A stretch of DNA of 64,000 nt from Cinnamomum chago (GCA_038049695.1 CP142461.1:27473001-27537000), one strand, 5' to 3'; positions 34,907 through 46,942 are shown, numbered from the stretch's first letter. The notes: generated by a model from the sequence alone, not told the origin. Program-made: numbers and translations.

Positions 34907-37900
34907 CTGCGGAAACATCCTTTTATGTTAGTTGCTCTGATAATCCACATGATGAAGTAGAAAGCGTTAAAATGTATAACAATGGAATCAGCAAAAGAGA
35001 CAGAACTTTGAAAGGTAGTCAGTAGAAACCCATTCTTTTTTTTCTTTCTTGCTCAAAGGTAGAATTAAAAAAACCCAGAGACTCATGGTTGAGGCAATGA
35101 GATGGTTTTAAATATTGGCTGATATACTATGAAAGTTTAGCTAGCTTTCCATGTTAATTATGTCCGTCAGTGTGTCATCCTTGGCTTATCCATGTTGGTT
35201 GATGCATGAATCGAAAACTTACAACCATTTTGTAGAATTATGGTTATTACCAGTGACATGAGGACAGTAGAAATGAGAAAGGTCCTGTGGGCCACCTATT
35301 TAGGATGTGAATGTATGCATAGCTTCCAGATAATATATAGATAACAGACAAGAAAATGAGTATTCTTCTGAATAATAGAGTGAAAATGCCATTCTTTACA
35401 AATTACAAAGTACAATAATGGTTTTAGACTTTGTGCCACCAGACAAAAAGGTAAAAAGAAAAAAGAAAAAGAAAAGGAAAACATAGGAATTCAGGAACAT
35501 TACAATCCCTTTATATGACATTCATAACCTCACCCTCAATAGGACTAAGAATGACAACTGTGAACAAAAAGAACCATTCAAAGGTGATGACAATTGGTTT
35601 TACAAAAAGACATATTGCAATTAACTACAGCTTTGGTGTTATTCTGACAAATTCCTTTCCACTTTGATGGAACTGGACCCATGCCCTCATCCCTGAAGCT
35701 CTCAAACTCTAGCCTCCCATCACAAAAAAAAAGAAGAAGAAGTCAAATATGGTAGGAATTGAAAATGAGACAGTAGTAAATTGTGTTTGATGCAAAAAAG
35801 AAAGGCAAGGGGTCAATGGTACTTTTCGTCTTCTTTTGTTGGCACCAATAAATCAAGTACCCACACATAATTTCAGGTTTTCATATTAGTAAAAACAGGT
35901 GGAGCATTACAGTACAAGATTAGAAAGACATGATGGGTGCATCAGTCAAATATAAAATACATGGGTGTATTTATAATTGAATTGATATGGTGGGGGCCAA
36001 ATATATTCTCAGATAAGTTAGGGTGATGATGATCATATGTATGCACACAGCAAACATCCAGATCATGAGGAGTTGCTGATGAGTAACATGAACCACACTG
36101 ATTGGTAGCCATCAATGGGGATTGTTTAATGAAACAACTCAATGGTTAGAATTCAAAAGAAAAAGAGTTGATGAAGTAAAGTTAGATTCAACAACACCTC
36201 ATTTGGATTTGTCATATTCAAATGGTAACAAGCACTATTAAATCCAAAAATCAATAATCATTTTGGGTGAATATCATTTGGGGTCAATACAAAAACACAA
36301 ATTACATTAAACTATCAAATAAAAGAAAATCATCATGAAACATGATAGCAACATAAATAGAACTATCTCAAGCAGGCCTTTAATACGCTTGATGTTCATG
36401 TAGGATTTTGCATCTGACGGGCATCAATCGACTTATTCCTCTCTCTTTGTACTATATTGGCTATTGGCATATACTTCTAGTTATTTGAACTGTGGAGAAA
36501 TCAATGTATTGATGAGTCATTAATATTTGGCATCATTTACCTTTTCCCTTGGACGAAGGGCCATATCATTTTTTAGCTCTGCATGCATAGTGATAGTCCA
36601 ATAGTCATAACTGTGTTGAAGTCATACTGTCACCAGCCAAGTTTAATAAGTTCTTTCCTCTCCTTGATTTTGGTTATTATTGTTCAGCTATAGGAAGCTA
36701 CGGAAGCTCATGATGCAACAGTCAATGGAAATACATTATTTGACTTGGCCGGAAATGTGATATGGTACATTTTATAAATGGAAGTAAGGCTTGAACATAA
36801 ATGATGAAGACGATGATGATGTCATGCATTCTTTACCTTTTCTCACAATAATTAGGGCCAGTATATCCATTTATTTAGGATTCTTTCTTTTCAAGGAAAT
36901 ATCTCTTATCCACAAACACAATCAATAACTGGTTGGACATGACCATGGTTCTTTGGTTTTTTTGTATATGATCTGTGCCTATGTGTGTTTCTTCCCAGAA
37001 TAGTAAATGTTTGTCTTACTCTAAATATTACCTTTTTCATGTAAGATCTGTTTGTTATAGATTTTCCTAACATGGTTCTAATGTGGCCTTTTGATCTTTA
37101 ATTATTCTTGGAATGCTATAGGAAACTATAGGGAAATTAGATCCTAGCAGGAAAATTGTTATTTATTGTATTTAGCCGCATCTAAAAACTAGGATTTTGT
37201 TGAAACAATCCAAGAAAAGCAGACTTTGTTTGGCGTGGCTCATGACCTCACTACGTACATACTCAACTATATATTTTACTAGCTTTTGAGCAAACATGAT
37301 TCCTCATATGGTGTTGTTAAAAAATGCACATGGATTTCAATTATAGTACACTGTTAAAGATTTACAAGCGGATTTTCTTGGTTTTCTATAAGGATCTGAA
37401 GTTAGAGAAGTTGTTGATTGCCTTGAGAGATTAAAGCATAGGGAGCTCTTAATTTCAAATTTGTTTGGAAAAACAATCCATGGTCTTCTGAATTCTTTGA
37501 TTCATGTTAATTCATTTTTTTTTCCTGATCTTTCCAAATTAGAATCTCTGGTCGTCAATACGTACCGCAACAAAGTTATTTAGACCTCTAATTTCTACCC
37601 TCAACGCATCCACTCTAAGTTGTAGATGGGACTGTAGAAAAAACTAAAAAGGCCCCCAATTTGGTTTAAAATAGGCAAGCAAGAACAGTTTGTTTAGATT
37701 GTTGTAGAAGCTAATTTGCTGAATTTCTTTCTCATTTTTGCATCCATCATTAGGTTGCATCGGTTCATAAGTTGGTTAAAACCCTCATCAAATCAGCCTT
37801 CATTAAACCTCGGGAACCTCAACCTACATCTAAATTAGAATAAGTCCTCAATTAAATTGATAAATGAAAACAGGGTTGTTATATTGAGAAATTATTAAAA

Positions 37901-38199
37901 AATAAAAGGAGGATTAATAATGAAGATTGGAGTTTTAATTCTAGTAGAACAATAAAGACCAGACTCCATCCTCTAACACAGCAGACACTCAGAAACTAAT
38001 TCAGATTGCTTCATGGCCATGCATTAATGAAAGCATTTTAGTTCAATAAAAAATAAAAAATCAGAATTTATCAATCAAAACCGTAGCATGCTTACAAACA
38101 GTTGCAAATCTAACGCCATAAACAAATTCCTTATCTAGAAATAGAGTCATAGATCCATCAAAGCTTACCGATTACCAGTTATAACTCATCACATATCAA

Positions 38200-38637
38200 A
38201 ATAGAAAGATAATGGGAAAGTCTTCAATGATTTTGAATTGAAGAAGAGAAACCACATCAGCACCAAAAACTTGCACCATCTTCATCTTCCTCCCAGCGAC
38301 AGAGACGGCAAAAGGGAGAAGGAGAAGAGAGATGGCGAGAAGGAGGGAAAGAGAGAGCAGGGAGCGGGAGAGGGAGAAAGAGCAAAAAGGCGGGAGAGGA
38401 AGAAAGAGACCGTGGGGGAAGAAGGAAGAAAAGGGCTCGGCAGGAATGGGGAAGGAAGACTGGATGTGGGGAATGAGAAACGATTTGGGGGCGTAAAGAT
38501 GACGATGTCGTCTGCGCAAACAGCCAGGGTAAACTTGTCCAAAAAAATAGTACGAACACCAAAATGGATGTTTTTTTTGTATTTGTAACTGATTTTGGCT
38601 AATCCAGGTTTAGAAGCAATTATTTGGTAAAAATCCC
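38200..38637 (-). repeat. Right terminal repeat and leader of element A
   Basis: On the minus strand it starts GGGATTTTTACCAAAT, then 'ccattttggtgttcgtac', 'ttttggacaagtttaccctg', 'gacgacatcgtcatcttta' and a long CT-rich stretch. An open frame on this strand runs through the pyrimidine tract to an ATG-rich exon-like end, but its composition is low-complexity. It matches the other three ends of elements A and B. Confidence 0.72.
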
Positions 38638-38687
38638 TAATATCTATGTAATTTACACTAAACAGGAAATCCGTAGAATTAAAACAA

Positions 38688-39400
38688 GGGAATTCTACAA
38701 AAAAAAGTGTCTCTGTACATGTATTCCACGGTTTTAACCACACATACACATAAACACCGGAATCAGTGTTCGTATATGAATTTTGGACACCTTTACCCCC
38801 ACATGTATCGAACGACATCGTCATCTTTTTTACCCATTCCCGCCAACCTTTCACGTCTATTACTCTGTTTCTCCATCTCCCGCTCTGCATGCATTCTCCC
38901 CTCCCTTCGCTCTCGCCTGCTGTGCTGTTGCTTCTCCTCAGTTCACTACTCTCTCTTGCCCTCTTTTTCTCCGGCCTCGCCCTTCACCGTCATAGATAGC
39001 AATCAACGACCAAGATTCAAAGTGCAGCAACATCATATGAATAAAAGGAGTGCCCAGACGATGCATTGCTGATGATCCTTTAAGCTCGTCAACTCGTACG
39101 ATCATGTTATGTATTCTATCTTTTGTATGCCATCTCCTGTTATTTTATCCAGCACCCAATCTTTATCTCTTCCCATTCGGTTGTCTAGTGGTGGAGAAAA
39201 ATATAAGTGGCTACAAGGAAGAGGACACCGAATGTCAAGTAGATGCATGCACAGAAAGCTAGTCTTGTGGGAGCTAAGTGGGTTTATTTTCTGTTTTTTT
39301 TCCCTCTAGTGTTTAGCAGCCAGCGATGCTCTGTCGTTGCAGGAGTTGGAGAAAATCTTCAATATGAAAGAGGGTTTTTCTAGCCATTAAAGGTTAGAAC
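38688..39400 (+). repeat. Left terminal repeat and leader of element B
   Basis: Terminal GGGAATTCTAC is followed by 'cagtgttcgtat', 'ttttggacacctttaccccc', 'gaacgacatcgtcatctttt' and a CT-rich tract (38830-38990). At 39340-39385 'gttggagaaaatcttcaata' and 'gaaagagggtttttctagcc' match the right end (49190-49240, minus strand). The inverted repeat is therefore about 0.5-0.7 kb long, with poorly conserved middle parts. Confidence 0.75.
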
Positions 39401-40559
39401 TTGCATAACATAGCCATTTTGGGTTTTTCAACAAATCTAGAATGCTGAGTTCTGTCAGTTCTCTCTCTTGTTCTTGTTGCTCACAAAGTGTTTGAACAAA
39501 TTTCCTATTGAGTTCTGTCACTTTTTTTCTATCTTGTTCTTGTTCAGTGCATGTTTGGTTTTCAGCTGAAATCTGTGGGTGAGAATTATCTTGTATTATG
39601 GTCATTCTTACTAGAACTTTACCCGCATTGAATGTGTCATCTGTTTATATTAAATGAAAAGCTTGATAACTGTATTGTGCAAAACTATTGTCTACACACT
39701 CAATTGGCTTTTTAGGACGTTTCATTAACGGTGCCGAGCCTTCCACCTTGCAAGGGAAAAAAACTCTATAGATTCAATCCTGCAATCGTGACGCCTCAAA
39801 CATCAAACAGAATCTGCTAAATGTTGATTCAACTTGTATACATGGTACCTATTTTAGCATAAGTCTCATTTAAGTAATTTGTTGTTCGGGTTCTTGCCCT
39901 GCATATTAGTTGTTTGGGTGATTTTTTGTTCCTTTTCTGTCATGGGCTTTACTCGAATTTGATATACCCATTAGAAATGTAGTTGTTCCCCCTTTTTTGT
40001 CTCATTTCCCTCTTAGCTAAATCCCAATTGTAGGCCCTCAATACGTTGGGTGTTTTGAATACATCGGTGGTTAAGACGACAAAACCCGACGCCAAATTAG
40101 TTAGCTTAAATTAGTTTTGACTTGGGCTCAACTATAGGCTCATTACGCCATTCTGATCATCAAGTAAGTTTGGTTAATCTTCTGGTCATGCTCTTTCTTT
40201 GGATGATGTTATGTATGAGAATATGTATTCACGATTAGAGGGAATGTTTGACATAGATGATTATATTCAGTATTTTTTGGTTAGTTAAAATGATAGTGAA
40301 TCTTTGCAATCTCGTTGAGATTGATTGATTTATTTCACTACTTACACGACATGCGCAGCAATGACCATGGGAGACTGCGTTCAAATGGGTTGTGGATTTC
40401 GTCGTTGTGGTTTAATATATAAGCCCCAGTCCATATGAGACTAAAGCTTTAGATACCCAGGTTCAAAATCAATTAGTTGGAGATTTGTATATCCTTCATC
40501 TTTGTAGAGGAACTCTTTGTATATGCATATTTACTCATTGAATGAGTGACAATAGGAAT
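39401..40559. other. Element B left interior, no gene assigned
   Basis: AT-rich sequence with no convincing exon. A minus-strand frame at 39387-39605 (E/Q-rich, ending in a Leu/Asn tail) is antisense to the end of the leader and has no recognisable motif. Confidence 0.35.
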
Positions 40560-41570
40560 GAAGTGAATCCATGAGTCCTCATTATCCGTGAGTCATTTCA
40601 TACAATACTCTAAATCAAGTGAATCCGTGAGTCCTTCTCATTATTTACGGAACTCAAATTAAATCCAACAATATTCCGTTGTTGGGGCCAAATTGATATA
40701 AAGAAAATAAAAAATAATGTAGCGATTTCATTATCATAAACAATTCTGTTTATAGGGAAATTACCCGAATTATATGAAATGGTGATTTCTTCACATTACT
40801 GATCCACCTAATTATGGAGTCCCTCATTTTCTGTTGCTGGAAACCAAAAAATGGAAGTGAAACAAAAAATGCAAGTCAACAATATTCGTTATCGGTAAAT
40901 TCTCAATAATCTAACTCAAGTGTCATCCATGCAACTTTTCACTAAGTACGGATCTCAGATTAAAGCCTGTACTATTACGTTGTTGGACACCAAATTGATA
41001 TAAAGAAAATAAAAAGTATTGTAGCGATTTCGTTATTATAAATAAATTTCTTTCTAGGAAAATTACACAAATTGTATGAAATGGAGATTCCTTCACATTG
41101 CTGATCCACTTCATTATGGAATCCCTTCTTGACTGTTGCTCAAAACCACCAAATATGGAAGCAGAACCAAAAATACATGCCAACAACATTCGTTAGCAGT
41201 AAATTCTCAACGATATAAACGTTAGGTGAATCCGTGAGTCCTTTTCACTATTTAATGATTGCAAATTGAAGACAACACTATTACGTTGTTGGACACCAAA
41301 TTGGTATAAAGAAAATAAAAAGTATTGTATTGAGTTAGTTATCATAAAAAATTCTAGTTTGTGGGAAATTAGTGAAATTTTGTGAAATGGTGATTCCTTC
41401 ACATTGCTGATCCACCTCATTATGGAGTCCCTCCTTTTTGGTTGTTTGAGACTGATACCATTTTTTTTTACTATGGTGTTCTCAATACAAATTCTCCATC
41501 ATTCTAATGATGGAAACCGGAAGTTGGATGATGTACAATTAGATTATTATAACGATATCGTAATGAAAGT
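40560..41570. repeat. Left subterminal array of element B, ~304-bp period
   Basis: Three copies share 'gtgaatccgtgagtcctt', 'tattacgttgttggacacca', 'aaagaaaataaaaagtattg', '.agcgatttcgttatcataa', 'tgaaatggtgattccttcac' and 'attgctgatccacctcatta'. The last motif recurs at about 40791, 41092 and 41399 (spacings 301 and 307). A variant of the palindrome, TAACGATATCGTAA, is at 41550-41563. The array is in the same orientation as the 21.75 kb array and opposite to those at 33.3, 44.5 and 47.3 kb. Confidence 0.82.
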
Positions 41571-42017
41571 TAGCTTTCCCTTTTCACAAGCTATTACATT
41601 GAAACCTCCATCTCTTGAATATGTTCTTGTGTAGAATGCCTACTGTTGAAAGGATATATATGTTGTTGAGATGCTATCTTTACCACTAAATGGGAACAAT
41701 GAATGGATTTTTATAAATCAATCTGCGTTGTTTTACAATTTCGACTTATTCAATATCAATTGGTAAATGTTAGTTTTTAGTTTTTTGCTCTTTTCTTTCT
41801 TTTTAAACTAACGGAGTAGTCCTCTTTTGTTTCATCTTCTATGCACCTTTGAGTGGAGCTGCGGTACGGTGGCAACTTTGACTGAGTATTGTTGTTATGC
41901 AATTTAATATGACAAATTCAGTTTGATTATCATTCTTGATACACAACTTGGATGTGTCTGCCATGAGATGATAGATAGGTAGTCATTTTACTCTCAAGAC
42001 CATGTGCCAGTGGCAGG

Positions 42018-43770
42018 ATGTCTGAACGCGATTTACTTGTCATATTCCATTCCGATGGACAATTAGTATGGACAATGGAAGTCCAGTTTATAATGGAGGT
42101 AGCCCCAAGATGGCATTCCTGAAAAGGTCCCTAACTTATTCAGAATTGGTCTAAAAAATATGTGACATCTCAATTAGGAACATGCTTGGACAAATCCCAA
42201 ATATCCAATACCTTCACCAAAATGGTAAAGTATGCACTTTGGCCGCCATAAAAAACGATTACGATGTAGAGGTGATGTTAAGAGCATCTGCGAGGGATGG
42301 CAGTGCAGTGTACCTGTACATCCAGCCAAGCTCGGACCAAGGAACCGATCATCAATGGAATGAACAAGGTGTGCTATGATGAAACTTGTGGTTTTCAACA
42401 TAAACATTTGATATTGATCAGCCTGAGTTTTTTCTCCATGCAGGTTGGGATACAGTAAAGTTGTTCAGCAGAGTAGTTCGCCTTCAGTTCTTGGAAAAAG
42501 GTCTTTCCTAAGTTGGCACTCTAGCTATTCTATCATAAATGCTTGCTATTTACATGCAAAATCATCCACTTCTCTCTTTTGTCATATAGGGATGCAGCCA
42601 GACAGGCTCTTTACCGTCAAGAATGTGACGGGAGCATTCATTTGAACGAGGATGCGAATTGGGATAACACATTACCCTCTCCTAAGTATGTCATTTCATA
42701 TCTTATACTGCTTATTGATACATGAATTTTCGGTCTCCATATCTTTTGCCGTCACTTGTTCGTTTCAAATTTGAAACATCAATTTCTGGAAACGTGTTGG
42801 GTCGCAATACCGTCTAAGGCATCTTGTGATTATTTTAAGCCATCAAGGCATGTCCTCGTTTAAATTAAGTCTCCATTTGTTGATATGGAAAAGTTACTCA
42901 TTATATTTAATTTTGAGACAAATGCAATGTTTGTGACGATGAAGCTCATTATTCATGCAGGGTTAACCCAACGAAGAAAGTTTCAGGCTTGGAATAAAAA
43001 ACTAGCCCAGTCGTAAAAGATTCTAATCTGCAGCAGTCATATCCGCCTGTGGACCTCGGAGCCGATTTTGAATTGCCCTTTACATCCGGCTGTTACACAT
43101 GCAGTGGGGAAGAAAATCCATTTGCAGATAATGATGCTGGTCTGGATATCGGCAATGACAAACAACATTATCAGCAAGTGGATGAAGAAAATTGCTCTGT
43201 AGGGGAGGGATATCCGGTTTCAGATCATCATTTTGGAACGAGGATTGGCCGGGACAATCTTGTAACTATGCAAATGGACACATACAGTTGTAGGGAAAGA
43301 GGTTACACCGTAGGTTTCGATCAAAGTCACCATGCCGAAAGGATTGGGGAGTTCATCATTGACGTCGACACCCTTGAATCTCTGCACGTGGCCACAGAAA
43401 TTTGCAGAGAAGGTCATGCAGGCTACGGCCAAGGATTCTCCACTCAGAATGAAGAGAGTCTGGAAAACATACAGACCATATAGCCCCAGACGTCACATTC
43501 CGACGGACAACATCAAACGGATCAGAACCTGGTAGAGTTTTGTCGGACTGTACCGTATGCGACTCTTTTCATTCAGAATCAGCACTGCCCAATGTGGGTA
43601 AAATTGTAGACACCATGCAAGCATCTGATGATTTGCTTTCCACGCCACCACATGAAGATACGCCGCACGCAATGTGGAAGGGCATGGTGTTTAGTAGCCG
43701 TGACGCATACAAAAGCACATTGGCCAAGTTTGCAATGTATACAAACTTCTGCTTGAAACCATTAAGATAC
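42018..43770 (+). pseudogene. Mutator-like transposase, N-terminal part, truncated
   Basis: An ATG at 42018 gives MSERDLLVIFHSDGQLVW, and after a frame change near 42110 the text continues AFLKRSLTYSELV and IQYLHQNGKVCTLAAIKNDY, then DVEVMLRASARDGSAVYLYI. This matches the PB1-like N-terminus of plant MUG/MULE transposases. Exon-like blocks follow after acceptors at about 42443 and 42589 (DAARQALYRQECDGSIHLNE) and 42959 (VNPTKKVSGLE). A 145-codon acidic linker ORF (43049-43483) is next. Finally, in another frame, WKGMVFSSRDAYKSTLAKFA then MYTNFCLKPLRY is the MuDR-type N-terminal motif. The gene stops abruptly at about 43770, where inverted PMD sequence begins; zinc-finger and DDE parts are absent. 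At least one stop and two frame changes confirm a pseudogene. The intact protein would bind the terminal repeats and catalyse transposition. Confidence 0.7.
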
Positions 43771-44347
43771 AAATTATCTTTCATCCAAGTGAACTTGATC
43801 TGCACTCTGTAGCAGTCATAGTTCATGTCCGGTACCATCCCTAGTAGGTCTTCGCATAATTTGGCCATTATTGAGGGGGAAGAGAATATGCGGCCATTGA
43901 CAGGAAGACCATCAATGGGGAGGCCATATATGTAAGATACGTCCTCCAAGGTGACAGTCGCCTCCCCACTATTAAGGTGGAAGGTGTTTGTCTCTGGCCT
44001 CCATCGCTCAACCAAGGCAGTGATTAGGCCATGATCGAGCTCGATTTTTTTTATCCTCGCTAGTTGCTCTAGCCCGGTCTGACATATCAGTTCCCACATG
44101 CGATCATTGATTTCCTTGCTTTCGTGATTTGGTGTGGGTATGCATCGTAATGGGTCTGCTTCCTGCAATTAATAAACGAGGATGAATCTATAAGCTTACA
44201 ACTGTTGTCATAGTTGTAAAGAGAATATAGTAAAACAAGAGTATTTCAATATATGCTCACCTTACCCTGCCAGACTCGCTCTGAAATATGTTTCTCTTGA
44301 TCATATAAGATGGAATTATCAATAGGTCCGGGATGTGTATTGTCCAT
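43771..44347 (-). pseudogene. Plant mobile domain (PMD, MAIN/MAIL-like) gene, 5' part
   Basis: Exon 1 (44347-44261) starts with ATG and reads MDNTHPGPIDNSILYDQEK then HISERVWQGK, ending at a consensus AAG/GTGAGC donor. Exon 2 starts at 44162 after TTAATTGCAG and continues in phase: EADPLRCIPTPN, GLEQLARIKKIELDHGLITA, LVERWRPETNTFHLNSGEAT, VTLEDVSYIYGLPIDGLPVN. The LVERWRPET.TFHL..GEATVTLEDV..I.GLPIDG pattern is the PMD, shared by MAIN, MAIL1 and the PP7-like long form and found in many plant transposons. The domain breaks off near TWMKDNL at about 43771. The longer open frame to 43569 is only antisense of the transposase. The exon structure is clean up to the break. In host proteins the PMD acts in silencing and genome stability; its role inside transposons is not settled. 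Confidence 0.85.
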
Positions 44348-44489
44348 CTGTATTATGTCAGAAGTTTAAAGTTAGCACAATGTACATACATCAATTCATA
44401 TAGTTCTCAAATGAGGGTTTCAATAGACACATACGATCCATCTAAGAAAAGCTAAATAGAGATTCATTTATGGAGTCAGTTATGTGACT

Positions 44490-44890
44490 GCAATTGCAAC
44501 GATATCGTTACAACCACTTAGAGTTCATCATACATATCTGATTTCTCAAATAGTAATTAATGATATACTATATATTAAGATACATAAACATTGATAAATA
44601 TATAAGGATCTCACTCATAATACATTTGTCAGAGTCACGCGAACACGACAATCTTACACATTCCGTTTTTGTCTCCAACAACATTGGCAATGAGTTTATA
44701 TTGAAATGCATAGACGATGTGTAAGACTTTTGGGAACCTCGGATGTGAATTTTTTTAACATATATCTTATGTTTACAATTTCATTACCATTACTTATAAA
44801 TTCTAAGATGATGTGAGATCGGTGGCGAACAATTCTAGTGACTTTGCATAAGACACATGGTGTCCCCACATTATACATCGTCCATTGAAC
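44490..44890. repeat. Right subterminal array of element B, first block
   Basis: It contains AACGATATCGTTA (44489-44501), 'aggatctcactcataataca', 'ccgtttttgtctccaacaac' and 'ggcaatgagtttatattgaa' in the order and orientation of the 33.3 kb array. About two diverged units are present, directly outside PMD exon 1 as in element A. Confidence 0.72.
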
Positions 44891-45837
44891 CGTAACGGCA
44901 TTTTTTAGAAGAAGGCCTAACGCGGTAAATAATTGGGGTTGGAGGGGGTGGAGAAATGTCTAGGGTGGTGAAGAATTAGTTGGGGTTGAAGGGCCTGCAA
45001 AGTGTTTGGGGATGAAGAGATGGCAATCACTATTTCAAATGACAAGTGCCACATGTAATAAGGTTGTTTGAGAATGAAGAGATTGAAATCGTTCGATTGA
45101 GGTTGTGAGGTTAGAACAACGGTCCTAAGAAGCCCGTAGTAACATCGATGTGGGTGTTTTATTTTTAGTTTTGATTGAAACCGCCAAATACATGTTTAGG
45201 GACAATTTTTGATTAATTCACCAATTTATTGCCCTTGATAGAATGCAATTCAGATGACTCTAATTGAAAAAAAAATTATAAACTTTGAAATAATTAAAAA
45301 AAAGGCTTTCCTCAGTAAAAATGTCATTAGATATCTTGTATGACACTGTTTGTCATAGTTCGGACCCATCAAAAGAGATGTGCTATTAGGGGGTTGTATT
45401 TGAATGAAAGACAAAGCATTACCCAACTAGTTAAATATCACGTAAGAATCATGCTCAGATAATCCAACATATACAACGATTATATGTAGATGGGACACTT
45501 CCAATAAAAAATCCCAAAAAAGGAAACATAACATATGACAAAAACCATGGCTACTAAACATTACCTAAGTATTAAAAGCTCGAATAGGAATCATGCTCCA
45601 AAACAACTCACGTAAACAACAATTATATGTAGGTGGGCAACTTGAAAAAAAAACATAAAAAAAAACAAAAACAAAAATGAATCATGGCAATTTACATGGC
45701 AATTCCATATGAATCATATAAAAATGAATATAAGAATGAAGCATATAAGAACAGACATAAGGATGACATGACCATCACGCTCAAAGAAACCAATATATGT
45801 GACTGCACAATGGGACACAATTGTACAATTGTACACA

Positions 45838-45919
<82 letters not shown>

Positions 45920-46001
45920 CGCACACACTCTCTCTTCTCTAATGAAAATTATGTAAAGATGTGAAAGTCGATCTATGTGGCACTGATAACATAATTGCAG
46001 A
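44891..46001. other. Element B interior with a CT/CA microsatellite
   Basis: No gene is supported before the acceptor at about 46001. The microsatellite at 45841-45916 is listed separately. Confidence 0.45.
45841..45916. repeat. (TC)n(AC)n compound microsatellite
   Basis: About 27 TC dinucleotides (45841-45895) run into about 10 AC dinucleotides (45896-45916). The long repetitive open frames on both strands here are artefacts of this repeat. Confidence 0.95.
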
Positions 46002-46942
46002 CAAGTGGGGGAAAGAAACTAGTTCGAATGGAGGTCAAGAAGTGTAGTGGAATAAAGAAAGGGATGGAAGCGGTGGAGATGAATCTTCTCCTGAACAAAT
46101 TGCACATGGTCAGATCAACTCTACAGTGAAAATTGACTTAGTTATAAATTAATCTGATGGCTGGAAGAAACCAAGTGTCCAACTTGGAGATCAAGATGGT
46201 GATTGGGAAGCTGCAAGTGAAAGGGGCAAAGATAAACTCGGAAGTGAAACTCAGGGAGATCATCCTACTGATGGGCTGAGTGGTTGGGAGAAAAGAAATA
46301 AAAGTACATTCTAATCGTGTTCACGAAAGAAATTAGAAAAGAATATGGAAGATGGGAACAATGGAAGTGTGTGTGGAAAGGATGCTTGGAATAACAAAAA
46401 TGTCAACTTGATGGGCACAGGAGAAAGAAACCAGGACAGAGGCGAAGGGGTCGTTGATGGCCATCAAAGAAATTGGAACCAAAGGAAAGGTGGCTTTGAA
46501 AATGTAACAAGTTATTGGGGCAAAGCGGTGGAGCACGAAAACAATAAAATAGAACAGGACCATCATTTGGATGTATTAGATAATGCCTCTAGTACTGGGA
46601 ATGAAGGACCTGATAAAAATGAAGCAGAATATTGGAACCATACGACCGATGTAGATGGAATTCAGACTGGGTTTGGGATGATGCAAGTGGACAGAAAGAG
46701 AAACCCAGAAGTGGGTTGGGGAATTCCTATAGGTGGTTGGAGCAAAGCATACGGTGAGAGTGGAGGATGGTATGAGAGTCAGGAGAAGTCAAAATATGGG
46801 AATGCAGGGGGTTTGGAATAAGGGGTCTGCTAGCCATGGTCAGCCAGATGGCAGTAGCAAATATCATCCTTATCCTGGTGATCAGGCATCTCATTGGACT
46901 AAAGGAGGTAGGTCCGAGGATTGGATTGTGTGTAATGGGTAG
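46002..46942 (+). pseudogene. WG/GW-rich exon, possible Argonaute-hook protein fragment
   Basis: After an acceptor-like ATAATTGCAG the plus strand reads DKWGKETSSNGGQEV and continues with a low-complexity, W/G/D/E/N-rich sequence: SDGWKKPSVQLGDQDGDWEA, LSGWEKRNK, ENVTSYWGKAVEHENNK, EVGWGIPIGGWSK, ESGGWYESQEKS. About seven WG or GW pairs are scattered in an acidic, disordered context, like the AGO-binding platforms of RNA-directed DNA methylation proteins (KTF1/SPT5L, NRPE1 C-terminus). Three in-frame stops lie in the first third (near 46047, 46147 and 46312). The middle 46345-46821 is open for 158 codons, then a frame change near 46815 leads into KGSASHGQPDGSSKYHPYPG. It is inside element B between PMD and the right terminal repeat. 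Which WG protein it came from is undecided. Confidence 0.6.

Larger units (their letters stand above)
33961..38199. other. Element A right interior, captured-exon candidates only
   Basis: Apart from the two minus-strand exon candidates listed separately I see no gene. The rest is AT-rich with no long meaningful frame on either strand. Confidence 0.4.
15318..38637. mobile_element. Element A: very large Mutator-like element with nested insertions
   Basis: The left end reads GGGAATTTTACTAAAA and the reverse complement of the right end reads GGGATTTTTACCAAAT. The similarity continues inward through 'ttggtgttcgtac', 'ttttggac', 'tttaccc' and 'gacatcgtcatc' before a CT-rich leader. Flanks are TAGTATCTA (15309-15317) and TAATATCTA (38638-38646), an 8/9 match of Mutator-type length; just left of it another copy of the flank (15279-15287) reads TAATATCTA exactly. 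Inside are inverted arrays of the ~146-bp palindrome repeat (left 21.75-23.83 kb, right 33.3-33.96 kb), TTCGAA hairpin arrays and a PMD exon-1 relic (32.84 kb). Later insertions are a MITE (15348-15630) and nested solo LTRs (25068-32386). Without these it would be about 15.7 kb. No transposase is seen in it. Confidence 0.72.

Noticed and set aside
38238..38890. Long overlapping open frames on both strands at 38.2-38.9 kb and 49.2-49.7 kb
   Set aside because: They are low-complexity translations of the CT-rich terminal leaders, open on both strands, with no domain.
43569..44168. The 199-codon minus frame as one intact PMD protein
   Set aside because: The last ~69 codons are antisense to the MuDR-like motif on the plus strand. 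Only the first ~130 codons fit the PMD, and exon 1 lies outside this frame.
45684..45956. Open frames across 45.68-45.96 kb with long SL or ER repeats
   Set aside because: They are translations of the TC/AC microsatellite.
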